The notes under the pieces are model-generated. The model worked only from the letters and a program-made list of their open reading frames with translations. It did not search any database and was not told the DNA's origin. Positions 48,512 through 59,708 of a stretch of DNA of 64,000 bases are shown in pieces. A program made the translations under genes and the position numbers. How positions within the stretch are numbered: position 1 is the first letter of the stretch; every line of letters begins with the position of its first letter. Source of the stretch: Phlebiopsis flavidoalba (Eukaryota; Basidiomycota; Agaricomycetes; Polyporales; Phanerochaetaceae); assembly GCA_035772785.1 (NCBI GenBank), contig JAOCPU010000001.1, forward strand, positions 1,302,001 to 1,366,000. The letters are read 5' to 3'.

Positions 48512-49912
48512 ATGATCTATCCCCGCATCTCACAGGCGGTCATCTTCGACGTGAGTGCTTACACGCGCGTCGCTGAACCAAAACTCAAAGGCCACTGCAG
48601 CGCAGATCGGCCGGCGTCGACTGCCGCAGCCCGCTTCATCGCCATCGCCGAGTTCGAGCGCGAGCACGGGCTCCCGCCCAACTACATCAACTGCTCCATG
48701 TACGTCCCCCGCTCACACCAAAAGAAACACGCGTGCCCGGACACCGCCCTGCTCAGCACGGGTCGGGGCTCTCGCGCGGCGCGTCTGGCGATGTTCGAGC
48801 ACGGCGAGGATGTGCCGCTCTTTACTTCTCTCACGAGCACTTTGGCGACGATTTGTCATGATAAGACCGCTTTGCACGTGTGCCACGGCGTAGTATGCAT
48901 CATCGGGGCACAGGTGCGCGCGTTCTCTGCTTCTCTCTCTGAGATGCGTCGCGGGAGAGGGCTCTCGCGCGAAGCGAAGGCGGCCGGGGGAGCTAATGCC
49001 CGTCTCCACCTTCCCAGAATGTCCCGAGCTTCCTGAGACCCTGGCCATCGACGGCAGAGAGGTAGGCAGCCCCACGTTCTGCGCTGCTGGCCTGCGCCGC
49101 ACCGGCTCACGCCAGCTCGCCCGTCAGCTGTTCGGGCGGATGATGCAGCACGCAGGGGCCCTGGACGAGCGGGTCGTAGAGGCGATACGGCGTATCCGAG
49201 GTGCGCGGTCCCCAATGCCACGCCCGCCGCTCTGGCTCTCCGCGCTGAACCCCCCCACCCACCCCCGCAGCGGCCGGCAAATGGCGGGTCGTCGCCCTGA
49301 CCAACAACTGGGCCGGCTGCGACCCCGTGTCGCTTGGGGAGGGCCTTCCTGTGCCCGCCCGATACGCCAGCCTCACCGTGCGCGGCGAGATGGGGTTCCT
49401 GGGCTGGCAGGACGGCGCCGTGCCTGCGGTCGTGCGGGCCCTGTTTGACGACTTTTGCGACTCGAGCGAGCTGGGCATGCGGTATGTCTGTCTTTTGCCC
49501 CTGGTGTTGGTCGCGGCGAGCCCTGACGCGCGCGCGGACAGGAAACCTGAGCCTGGCTTCTATCTGCTAGCGTGCGAGCGGAACAACATCCGTCCACGTG
49601 AGGCGGTGTTCCTGGACGATCTGGGAATGTAAGTGAATTGAGCAGGACGCGCACACTGTCTGCGTCTAAACGGAAGGCGTTGACCCCCCTCTCTGTGCAG
49701 AAACCTCAAGGCCGCACAGGCCCTCGGCATGGAGACCATCCGTATGTGCAATTCTGGCATCAGCGACAGATGCGCCTGCTGATACGACAGCCGTGCTCCC
49801 AGATGTTCCCCTGGGAGGAGCAGCGCAGGCACTGAAGGAGCTGGAGCAGAAACTCGGGATTGACCTCACCAGCGGGGTCGAGACCGATGCGTTCATTCCG
49901 TCCAAACTCTAG
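48512..49912 (+). CDS. HAD-superfamily hydrolase (epoxide-hydrolase N-domain/ACAD10 type)
   Basis: A haloacid-dehalogenase-fold phosphatase of the subgroup found at the N-terminus of soluble epoxide hydrolase and ACAD10. The ATG at 48512 opens MIYPRISQAVIFD, an intron of about 50 bp follows, then IGGV (slightly shifted) completes motif I with the nucleophilic Asp in FDxGG. Next are IAIAEFEREHGLPPNYINCS (48640-48700), an intron, and SRAARLAMFEHGEDVPLF. ELFGRMMQHAGALDERVVEA (49120-49185) and an intron lead to GKWRVVALTNNWAG (motif II, about 49280). Then FDDFCDSSELGMRKPEPGFY spans an intron (motif III Lys), with LLACERNNIRPREAVFLDDL (49560-49620) as motif IV, an intron, and LKAAQALGMETIRV, LGGAAQALKELEQKLGIDLT. 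It ends IPSKL with TAG at 49910-49912. Most of the catalytic core reads cleanly. The substrate is unknown. Confidence 0.9.
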
Positions 49913-50072
49913 GCGACATCCTTTTTGCGAAGAGAGGGCCTGGAGCACACACTATGACAGAGACTTTGCTGCAATGTAACCCACATCTCCCAGGCACACT
50001 GGCAAATGGATAGTGACTCCGGCGTGCATAGCACCGGGCAAGGATTGATATTACGAGTGTGGTAGCGACATC

Positions 50073-50463
50073 TAAAAGGGCTTGTCGGACGCAGGCGTCT
50101 TGTCTTCAAAGTAGCTGCCCAGCTGTGGCGCTGTTAATTTGCGCGACCGTCCGGGAGAGTGAAAGGGTGCTCACCACGGGGACGTGGACGAGGAATGTCC
50201 GCTTCACCTTGGGGGTGACTGACAGAACCTAAAGAAACGCAATGTACCTGGTCAGCAGCGCACGCCATGACGACGACGAGGCACACGGACGTAGAGAGCG
50301 AGGGCTCCTGCGCCTACACCCCAGATCGCGAGACTGGGTGTCCAGCTGCGGGAGAACTGCCGGGCCAAAGTGGGTCAGCGCGCGGGACCGCAATGAGGGG
50401 GCGCACACGCACCTGCTGGGTGACCTGGGCGGCGGACCGCGGGTGGTAGGCGACGCGAGACAT
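50073..50463 (-). CDS. QCR10: Cytochrome bc1 complex subunit 10
   Basis: A small accessory subunit of mitochondrial complex III. The minus-strand ATG at 50463 opens MSRVAYHPRSAAQVTQQ, and a GTGCGT...GGCAG intron follows. The next exon gives the single membrane helix WTPSLAIWGVGAGALALYV. After a second intron (GTACAT...TTTAG) comes VTPKVKRTFLVHVPV, and after a third PQLGSYFEDKTPASDKPF with TAG at 50075-50073. The pattern of one helix beginning with P-x-L-x-x-W-G, a short basic linker, a VP(L)LG-type segment and an acidic ending D-x-TP-x-x-DKP matches yeast QCR10. One frameshift lies at the end of exon 2. It shares a 320-bp promoter region with NOP16. Confidence 0.78.
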
Positions 50464-50783
50464 GGGTTGTGCAGAACGTTGTGGACGGCGAGCCGGAGAC
50501 GAACGGGCGTGCAGCGCAGAGCGGTGGGGGCGGAGTTTGGATCGGGCGCCTTGTGGCGGGCGCTTTTGGAGGCCCGCTCTGCTCGCTCGATCGGTCGCTG
50601 GTTTGGGCAAAGGCTCTCTTCTTTGCTGCTAACCGTGGTGCACTGCTGCTCGCCACACCCGACCCTGGACCGCGCTGCGAGCTAGTTTGGCACACAAGAC
50701 TCCCCAGCCTCGGACTGCTGCTGCTGCGTAGAGCGCACTCTCTGTCGACAAAAGTTTTTCCACTCCTGTTTCGAAAACTCTAA
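50464..50783. promoter_or_regulatory. Bidirectional promoter QCR10/NOP16
   Basis: Only 320 bp separate the two divergent start codons. The segment is GC-rich, lacks an obvious TATA box and contains no other gene, so both genes must be controlled from here. Confidence 0.6.
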
Positions 50784-51704
50784 ATGGGCAACCCCCGCCA
50801 GCGACGAAAACTGCGGTCGGGCTCGCACCGAGTCGTCCGTCACTCGAACAATGCGAAAAAGAACCTGAAGAAGCAGCCGCGTTGGTGACATGGGCATCTT
50901 TGTGCTGGGCCGCCGTGGGCGATGCTAACGCGGACTCTGACAGCCATTCGCGGACCGAAGGTTCTGCAGGAAGCCTGGGACGAGCACAAGACGGTGCGCC
51001 AAAAGTCAGTTTGATTGTGCAGATGCTTGGCTCGAGCGTTGACGGGTATGCGCTGCAGCTATGCGGCGCTGGGGCTCGTGGCTTCCCTGAAGCCGACAGC
51101 GTCTGGCGGCGTGGAAAAAGTGCTGGGAGTCGCAAGTAGCAGCGAACCCTGCGAGGACGTCAATAGCACCCCGGCCGCATCGGGTGCCACGGCTGCGGCC
51201 GCGCTTCCGCGGGGGTTCGGACGCATCGTTCGAGACGCGGCCGGCAACGTGGTGGACGTGCTGCTGGCCGAGGACGACGAGCACGAGGAGCCCCAGCAGG
51301 AAACAATAGAGGCCGACGATGACGCCGCGACGCGGACCGCGCTCGCGGAGTGGGTGGACGTTGGGCGACGCGGAGGCGGCTCGGGGGCGCAGACGGAGGG
51401 CTCTCTGGTGGTGCAAGGTCAGTCCGGCTATCGACGTCAATCAGCCTTGTGGATTCACGGATTGCGGGCGATCGCGGCGGACACAGATCTGGAAGAGCTC
51501 GTCGCGACGCGCACGGGGCCGGCGGTGCGGCACGCGTCGGTCGGGGAGCTCGGCGGCCTGCGGCTGCTGGTCGCCAAGCACGGGCACGACGTCGGGGCGA
51601 TGGCGCGCGACCGGCGGCTGAACGTCGAGCAGCGGACGGCCGGGCAGCTCTCGCGCGCGATCAAGAAGGCGGGCGGGTTTGCGGCGCTCGCAGACGGTTC
51701 GTAG
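50784..51704 (+). CDS. NOP16: Ribosome biogenesis protein NOP16
   Basis: NOP16 is a nucleolar factor for 60S subunit assembly. The ATG at 50784 opens MGNPRQRRKLRSGSHRVVRH, then SNNAKKNLKKQP, the canonical start of the family. An intron (about 50881-50941) leads to AIRGPKVLQEAWDEHKTVRQ, a 54-bp intron (GTCAGT...CTGCAG, 51005-51058) to YAALGLVASLKPTASGGVEK. After an acidic region the signature PRGFGRIVRDAAGNVVDV follows (51205-51260). A frame change at about 51455 and an intron precede RHASVGELGGLRLLVAKHG, then DVGAMARDRRLNVEQRTAGQ and LSRAIKKAGGF. It ends ADGS with TAG at 51702-51704. Length (about 230 residues) and motif order fit the family. Confidence 0.92.
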
Positions 51705-52466
51705 GCGACACGTGTGTAGCTACAGTGTACTTGATTCACGCGAGGTCGACTGAGTCTTGTTCTTTCTCCATGACCGCCATTCGTGACCACTGTCCATGAC
51801 CACCGCGATCTGATGCTCTCTCTGTCGAATGGATGTCCCTCTAGTATTCATCGCCCGCCGTGCCCAGAAGATGTCACAAGGTTGAGCCACCGCGCCTACT
51901 TCCTCTGTTTCGGTAGGCGCACCCACTCGGCTCGGCTCGTCCTTGTACTCGAGCCGCGGTGCAAAGCTGCTCCCTTCCAGCGGCCTCCGTCGCCTCGGTT
52001 CTGTTTCATCATCATCCAAACACCCACATGTTGGCCTGCCAACCTCCGCCCAAAATTTTTTCACAGACTGCCTAGGTGCAAACCCCGCACAGATCCATGC
52101 GTGAACCGCCAAACGCTCGATGGCGCGCGGATGCAACAATCCTCGCACCCGCTGCCATCACTCAACCCGCCGAGCCTCTTCGAACTGTGTGTGCTGCCCT
52201 GCCGTCCATTCCTCACTCGTATATCCAGTCCCAGTTCCCGCCTGACGGCCACAGGCCTATCACCCGTTGCCCCTGCCGCCGCCCGTTATTCCCATTATTA
52301 TTTCGCGACGCGTTCGCACCCTCTTCTAGTCGATTCCTGCCTCTCCTCCCCGTGCCCGGAACATGTCTCCTTTCAGAACCCATCATCCCCAGCCCTATAA
52401 AGCCTAGCGCCCCCCTTCCGCGCCGTCATCCCCTCCTCCTCGTCCCTCTCCCAACCGCCCCGCCCC
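51705..52466 (+). promoter_or_regulatory. Intergenic region with TATA-type promoter
   Basis: No gene is recognised between NOP16 and the next ATG. The right part is strongly CT-rich on the plus strand, with CTATAAAG at about 52396-52403, 65-70 bp before the ATG at 52467. This is a good promoter for a rightward gene. Confidence 0.5.
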
Positions 52467-54220
52467 ATGTCGCCGCCTGAGGTCCCCCCAGCCCACCGAC
52501 GACTCGCGTTCCACGTCCCCTACTACCACCTCGGGCGCGTACCTCGGACAACAAAGGTAAACAAATCCGCGTGTCGCATTGCCTTGGCCTCATCTCATCA
52601 GTCCCTCAGACTATGTCCCTTTGCTATCACCCCCCTCCGCACCGCGCGCACCCCTCTGCAGTCCAGGAAAGCGCGAGCAGTTTTTCAGAGCGTGTGCGGC
52701 GGCGTTGCATGATTCGGCGGTGCGTCCCATGCGTGCCCATGTGCCCGCCCACGAGCTCAACGTAGCGCCGCGCCCTGTTCCCCAGCGTCCCGCTGCGACC
52801 TCAAGTACCTGCCCGTCACGGGCCAGTCAGTCTGCCTGCAAAAACTGACAGTAGAACGCGGGGCTCAACGTCTTCCCCTGTGTCAGTCGCGTTCGCCCAC
52901 TCTCATGACGCGCCGAATCCCCCCTTCACATACAGCCCCCCCCTTTTGCAGCGGACGAGTGTCGCCAAAGAAGTAAGGGCCGTCAAGCAGCTATAGACGC
53001 GGCAGGGCGCCTGCAGCAGGCAGAGTGTGCGTGCCCCTCCTATAGCACTGAACGGCTAGACAGGTTGTGATTCACCGCGATCCTCGCCAGGGCCGTTTTT
53101 GGCATAAGTACCGCAAGAACAGGCCTCCTTACTGTTTCCGTCACGCCGCCCCAAAACGTAATCCCCGCGATTTGGCCCACTCGAGTTCCTTGGACTCGCA
53201 CTTTTTTCCTGGCGAATTTAAGATCCAGCGTACTTACAACCACTTTACCGACCCGTGGCCTCGCTTCGCAACGCGCTGACGTCGCGCTTGTTCTCCTCCG
53301 ACAGTCCACGTTGCTCGAGCCGCCCTCGAATATTTGTGACCGCTACAAAATACAGTTCATCACAGGGCAAAATGGCAGACCGCGCTCCATGTGCCCGGCC
53401 CCCAGACTCTTTTTTGCTGATGGCGCCGTCGCCATCTGGGCCGCCAGCTACGGCGTAAACGAATACGGCCTCGAAGATCAACCACGAGCTCCCGGCGGAC
53501 ACCCGCCAGCGCAAGGAGGCCATTAATGACATGCTGCACGAAATCCACGCGTGTACCTGGTCGACATGCATGGTATACTCCGCAAGGCCATCGTGGGACG
53601 GCCGTGCGGCTGTTGCTCCTTTTGCTGCCGCTGACTCAGGGTAGGGTTCCTTCTGTCGTTTGTACCATCTGCCTTGTTCACGCTGCCCAGAGATTCAGTC
53701 TCCATGGACCGTCTGGTGCGGACCCCAAATTCTTTCCTTTTCGGCCTCCTGACGTGTGTGCTGACGCGGGGCGGTCCGCCAGGTGATGTACGACCAGCCA
53801 CGCTGAGCCAGGTCTACAACCTGTGCACGCTCGCGCCGGCGCTGCACACCGGCCAGGGCGAGGTTTAATCGACGTGCTCGTCAAGGCCCGCGTGTTCTGG
53901 TACGCGCACATTCTCGACGGCGTCACGAGCGGGGCTGCGAGGCGCGGGCTTCGCGAAGATCGCAAGGCTGTGAGCGACTTTGCCTATAACCCCCCCGCGC
54001 TCTACAGGCGGATGACGCTCATATCTCCTGCATAGTCCGACGATGATTTAATTTCTGCCTTTGAGAACCTGCTCCCCTCCGCGGACAGATAATTCTCCCG
54101 GCTTGTTCCATCTACGTCTTCACCTCTCAACGTTACATCGAGGTCCTCGTCTTCCGTATCTCCTCGAGTCTGTCGGATCATCCACGGGGGGGGGTGGGGG
54201 GGCCTCTGGGGGGGGGGTGT

Positions 54221-54269
<49 letters not shown>

Positions 54270-54720
54270 GTTGTGGGGGGGGGGGGTTTTGTTTCTTCTT
54301 CTTTTTTTTGAGTGCACCTGACCGGCCCCAAGGGGCCAAGGGGAGCGAGGCCCCGTAAAGGAAGAGACTTCATCCAAAGGTTCTGGGAGAGCCTCGATCG
54401 CTGCTGGCAGGATACTCGAGGAAAAATTCTGCAGAAATTGGGACCGCAGAGGTATCATCGAGGTTGCGACGGATCCATGGAGCAGATTCATTCCACCGGC
54501 CGTGGCAGGTGGCGTTCTGTGGCCCCCAACTATCAACCCCCTCAAAGACGATCGCAAGCTGACCGACTTATCACGGACACCCCCGCGCCAGATTTTCATG
54601 TTCGCAGTGCCTCCGTCGAGTAGTTCATCGATGCGACACCGTTACCGGCCCAGCTCATGCTCACGCCAACTATGGCCCAGACAACATCAGTCCGCGAGGC
54701 TTTCGAAATGCCAAGCATAG
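52467..54720 (+). CDS. Probable fungal-specific transcription factor (C-terminal domain recognisable)
   Basis: The promoter at 52396 points to the ATG at 52467 (MSPPEVPPAHRRLAFHVPYY). The first kilobase is not recognised, and I see no Zn2Cys6 cluster. From about 53795 the plus strand reads TLSQVYNLCTLAPALHTG, then after a shift GLIDVLVKARVFWYAHILDG and VTSGLRGG (53870-53960). An intron follows, then DDDLISAFENLLPSADR (54040-54090). The run KARVFWYAHxxxGxTxGLxGG plus DDDLxxFE is typical of basidiomycete fungal_trans-type regulators. After a G/T homopolymer tract, GRDFIQRFWESLDRCWQ (54360-54410) and IIEVATDPWSRFIPPA (54450-54500) continue in the same strand. Whether the 5' half is the same gene is unclear; the end is a guess. 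Confidence 0.4.
54185..54310. repeat. G-run / 43-T run / G-run low-complexity tract
   Basis: G runs of 7-12 bases flank an uninterrupted T run at 54222-54264, then TTCTTCTTCTTTTTTTT. It sits inside the probable transcription-factor gene. It may be natural microsatellite DNA or an assembly artefact. Confidence 0.9.
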
Positions 54721-57340
54721 CAATCGCTGCCCGCCGCTGCGGGCCGCCGGCCCTCCGCGGCCAAGGGAGAAGCACGGCGTCGGTGGGCAGCCGCGAGGGC
54801 CTCGCAGTCTGCACGAAAAGGCCAAAGGGACCGGTGCGTCAGCGTCGTCCGGCCTTTATGGTTCGTCCCCATCATCCAGAACAACCTCGGTGCGCGTCGT
54901 TTTTGATAAGTACGAACGCCTCAGCGATCGTCCAGCTCGAACGGCTATCTTCTTTGCCGCCTTTTTGCTCGGCGGGGCGAGGACAGGCTGGGCAAGCGAC
55001 ATCGAGGCGTGCTCCCGGCGCGTCAAATCGAGATGCGCTGGGTGTTTTTTCCCACAAGACGAGGAGAGGATGCAGACGATCCGATGGTCCCCATGTGGGG
55101 GGCCGGACGCACGGGGCGGGGGGGACCAGGCACACACCTCCGAGTCGATATAGATCCGTCCTGGGGGGCCCCGCCGCGTACCCCGCAGACGACCACGACC
55201 CCCGCAAGCAGCCCCTCCGCCGCCGTAACAATGCCCTCGCTGTCCGCACGACCGGCCCTCCGCCGTGTGCGCCGCACGCCGGGACCCAGCACCACGGGCC
55301 TCGCGCACGGACGGCAAGGTGGGGCTGGACGATCTCGACGAGCAGCGGGAGCATGCACGCGCCGCCGCCGCCGCCGCCGCACAGCGAGCACCCGCACCTC
55401 GCCCATCGCCCGTGCGTCGCAGCCGTACGCGGCCGCGCCCCGCACGGCCAAGGCCCCCCCGCTTGTCGCCCTCTCCGACCGCGCTGCCTCCCGTCCGCCG
55501 CCGCCCCCGGGCGCCCCCTATACTATCCGCGTACGGAATCGCAGTCGTCCCCGCAGGCGTCTGCGAACGCCGCGCAAGCTCGCGGGCCACTCTGCGGGCG
55601 GCTGCACCTGGCCTCGTACCCTGCCCCCCGGCGGGGGTACCAAAACCCAGACGGGCGGTCCCCTCGCGGGCGCTTGCCTTGACGTCGAATGGCATGCTTG
55701 CACGCCTCGTGAACGCCGGAGGATGACGACGCGGTTTTTTTTTTGTCATTTCGTCACGGACAGGTACTAATGACGAGCAGCTGGTCGCCGTTGCCTCGTT
55801 TCGCTGCTCCTGAACTTTTGCCGCCCGGAAACATGTTTTTTTTATATTTATTTCGGCTCTGCATCCCGCACATCTCGGCGAACTCCACGGACGTTTGTTC
55901 GCTGCACGCCGCCTTGTTTATCGCGTGGCGCGTTATTTCGCTCTCTTGCTCGCGCCGTCGTCGTCGTCGCGCGCCGGCAGCCGCCGTTTGCAATCTCTGG
56001 TAGCATAGGCTGTCCGCACATAGATTTCTAGGGCCGGTACGTACCACCCGTATAATTTATACTCCTTCTAGTTTTCACAAGCCCCCGCACTATTGCCTCC
56101 GCGCGTCGTCCCTCGTTTCCGGGGACGTGCCACCATCGCCCCGTGTCCGTCCGCGAGGGGCTCGACGCGACCTGGTTCCTATTGTTGCCCATCACCCGCG
56201 CGCACGGCGCGTGCGCCAGCCAGGATGCGCGCCCGTAAGCGGTTGTCTGTGTCGCTTCCCCCGCAGAGGGACAATAATAATCAGCGGCCCCAAAAAAAAA
56301 AACGAGCCTTGCTGCCCGCGCGCGCCGCGCGCAGACGCGGCTTCCGGCACGTGTGCCTCGTCGCGGGCGCGCTTGGGTGCTGCCAGCGGAGTCCGTACGT
56401 CCCGAGCCTTCGCGGTGGCCCTGCGCGTGTTCACATACAAGATCCACACTCCCGCCCTGCCCCCGTGCGCTTTGGGATTTCTAGCGTGGCGGCAACCTTC
56501 GTGCGCGGCCCCAAGGGAGCTTTGTATTTTTACGCGGAGGTGCGCGTGTGTGCTTGCGCCATTGTCCAGACCAACCTACTCGCCCCGCGGCCCACGGTCT
56601 ATCACATGTGATCTCGACCCCGCTTCGCCGCTTTGTGTTGTGTGTCCGTCTGCCCGTGTTTGTGCGTCGCGCGCGAGGAACAGACCCGGCACCACGGCGG
56701 TCGGCGCGCGATACTCGACCCAGATCGCCGTCGCCGGTCGCCTTCGCCCGCGCGGCCGGGCGCGTAGCTTGCTACATAAAGAAAAAATCTAAGAGTTTGC
56801 TCGACTACAGATGCGAAACTTCTTACTGGCGTGGAGCGCCGGGCGTGGACCCGCTCGCCCGCAGCCCGTCGCGGGCTACCCACAGAGTGACCAAATCGAC
56901 AGACACACAGCGCGAGCACGACCCTCTATCTGAGAAGAAGATGAGGCCGGGGCGTGGTTCCATCACGGATTGGGTTGGCATCGGGACAAGGCCCGCACCA
57001 TTTGCGGCCCACGCGTGCGGCGGAAGGGAGGGGGCTCCTGGGCGTTGCGTGGACACTACTACTGCGCATCGGGCCCTGGAGGCCCAGGGACCCGACGTTG
57101 CAGTGGGCGCGCGGGCGACGCCGGCCGGCCGACGACGACGATGCGCGTTCGAGGCCCGCATGCTGGTGCCACGTACGAGTGATAAATGCAGCCTGGACGC
57201 GCGAGGGAGAGCTAGGAGAGCATCCGTGAGGATCTGATGGCGACCGGAGACGCCTGGGGGTGGGCAGACGACAGGCAGGCCCGCGCTCGCAGGCGGCCGC
57301 CCGACGTTAATCTCTCGAATCTGCGTGCTATGTCGCAAAT
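54721..57340. other. Very GC-rich stretch, no recognised gene
   Basis: Both strands show long Arg/Ala/Pro-rich open frames (for example 55009-55770 plus, 54856-55749 minus) that overlap and cannot all be real. No family was recognised. The left edge may hold the 3' end of the transcription-factor gene. An AT-rich island is at 55735-55860. Confidence 0.3.
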
Positions 57341-58350
57341 AATTCTGGCGCCTTTCAAGCCCTTCCAAGGCGTCCTTCCGGCGGCACGGCTGATGGGTAC
57401 GCTTCCAAGGCCCGGAGGTCAAGAGTCGTTGCTTGGAAGCATCCTTGAACGCTTGAGAGGCGCCTGTGCTGCTTGAGGACCGTTAATCACGCTTACAACG
57501 CTTGAGAGTGCTTGAAGACGGCTATCCCAGCTCGCAAGAGTGTAATTTGTGCTCAATTATTTATATTATAATCTCTACATACTAAACTACTAAGTATGAT
57601 ACATACACATTCACAATTTCCAAGCATAGTGTGTTACAGTTGATACCCATACATCGACAGATACATAGTATACTTGCCTGGGAGTAATCAATACCCCATC
57701 CAATGATACCGCTCACAGACGGCGACGGCTGTGAAATGATGTGAACCTCACCATGTAGATGTGAGACGAGATATCTTGTGTTTCTCTTCCGCGCACATGT
57801 GTCCTGAGCGATGGGAGCTTGGCCTTAGGGGACGGGCACTTTCAACTATATCGCAACTGTCGTTAGACCACGGGAACTACTAGACGCAATGTAACGAGAC
57901 TCACCTTTCGTTCTGACATCCCCAGCCTGAGTTTGCAATGGGCCGGGTAGTTGGGCGAGAGATCTAGGAGAGGACCCGTGACGTAGGAAGGCCTGTGTAT
58001 GGAGGGAGGGAGGGGAGACGGACGGACATGGCGGTTCAAGGGGGAAGTGAGACAAGCGCCATGGTTCGAGTTGCACGGACAGTCTGGACGCGGGACTTAG
58101 CGTGAAAAAATCATAAGTCCCCAAAGGCGGTGGACCTCTCAAAGCGTACATCAAGTCCCAAGTCACAGGAGACCTCTCAAAGAGGCTTCTCAAGCCACGG
58201 ATCACGGTCTCAAGACGTGAATTACATATCCAAGCTCCCATAATCCTTTTCAAGGGTCTTATCATCCTTCAAGCACCGCACAAGTCCCAAGATGGTGATT
58301 CCAAGGGGGTTTCAAGGAGGTCTCCAGAGCGTCTCAATCGGGACGCTTGG
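57340..58350. mobile_element. Putative non-autonomous element with CTTGAG/CAAG-motif arms
   Basis: The left arm (57345-57545) carries repeated CTTGAG, CTTGGA and CCAAGG hexamers, three of them as GCTTGAG. The right arm (58130-58345) carries many CTCAAG, CCAAG and TTCAAG motifs, largely the reverse complement. Between them lies an AT-rich core starting near 57545. CGCTTGAGAGGC on the left has a near inverted partner CCTCTCAAAGCG at about 58133. No transposase is seen. Multiple short subterminal motifs in inverted arrangement are what some DNA transposons use to bind transposase. The exact ends and any target-site duplication were not found. Confidence 0.35.
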
Positions 58351-59708
58351 AAGGCCCCGAACTTTTTTGCGACATAAGCGAGACCTGGAGCCCGCACGCC
58401 AGGGTCCGAACTGGCACGAGCACGCACGCACGACCGGGAGAACAAAGGGCGATTCTGGCGGGAAGCGGTGAACAACAAAGAAGTGGCCCAAAGACGCCAG
58501 GAACATACCACCACACAAAAAAAAATCTCGACAAATACATCCTCCTCCTGGATCAACGCCGCCCAGGACAAGCATCGACTCCGAGTTCTGGGCCAGAGCC
58601 AATCTCGCTATTGAGTGCGTCTGCACATCGAATGGCTTTAGCGTGGCGGGGCCTATGCCATCCAAGCTTTCCACCTCGCTCATGGAGTGCCCCAGCCGAC
58701 GTGTTCTACTTAGCTTTCCTTTTCGGGACCCCGGCGGACCCCGATCCACAGCGGGTGGGCTATGCGGGGTTATAGGTTCAGTGCTCCGTCGGAAACATTT
58801 CGCTCGTCCCCGCGAAAGGAACGGGCACCACACCTTGCCTTTGCCCACAACATACCCTCCAGCCCGCGCCATGTTCAGTTGGCGTACCGCCACGCGTTCA
58901 CGACAAATACATTTATTGGTGGCTAATTTTGTGGTGGCCGCCCCAGTCTGTCTCCCAATTCTGTGTGCGTAAGCAGCCGCCGCGCCGACCCTTGATCGAG
59001 CCCTTTGGGCACCGCGTTACGCATAGCTCACCGCGCCCGCTGTAGTTGGCTGCCAGACCAGGATCAAACCCGACGGGGATCCACCCCCATCGCGTCTGCC
59101 CTAGATTTTTGCCACAACACGGTTATGCGGCCCGTACCTAGGTCCACGGAGCTCGTCCCGTTAAAATAGCGTGCGTTTGCCATAGCGGCCGTTGCAGCTT
59201 GCAGCACGCAATTTTAGTACCCGTCTCTGGTTTGACATCTTCTTTATCCCCATCGTCTTCCGCTCAAGTCCAAAACGCATGACTGGGTGTGCCCGATTTG
59301 CCAATGGACGATGCAGGTGCAGGAAGGGTGCGTGTGTGGGCATTCCCTGCCTCCGAGAGCTTGACACAAGCGTGATCATCAACGGTGGCAGCCCAGGTCG
59401 CTGGTGCGGATCCATATGCATCCCGCAGCAAACAAGGGCATCATGAACCCGCAGGCGTTCCAGCCTGGGTACCAGCCTGCTTATGCTTCATCCCTGGTAT
59501 TTATCAGGATGGACATCAGCAAGGATATACACCAGCCAGGGGTCGCAAAACAGAATTAGCTTCCCATGCACATCTTGTCCGCCGTCTTCTGTATCAATAT
59601 TCACACTTTATCGTGGGCTCGTGTAGCCGTGTAGTTGTGTAGTAGCGTTATGCTTTATGATCGAATATATCCTTGTCACAATATCAATATGGATATGGCA
59701 TTTCCACT
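58351..59708. other. Unassigned interval
   Basis: A minus frame of 193 codons (58312-58893) is open but unrecognised. A weak alternative plus frame covers the same bases. Near 59400-59640 some plus-strand sequence reads Gln/Gly/Tyr-rich (tail-like) without a clear gene. Confidence 0.25.

Noticed and set aside
54657..55749. Long overlapping open frames on both strands (up to 341 codons)
   Set aside because: They overlap each other in several frames with low-complexity Arg/Ala/Pro composition, as expected from very GC-rich DNA; no motif supports any.
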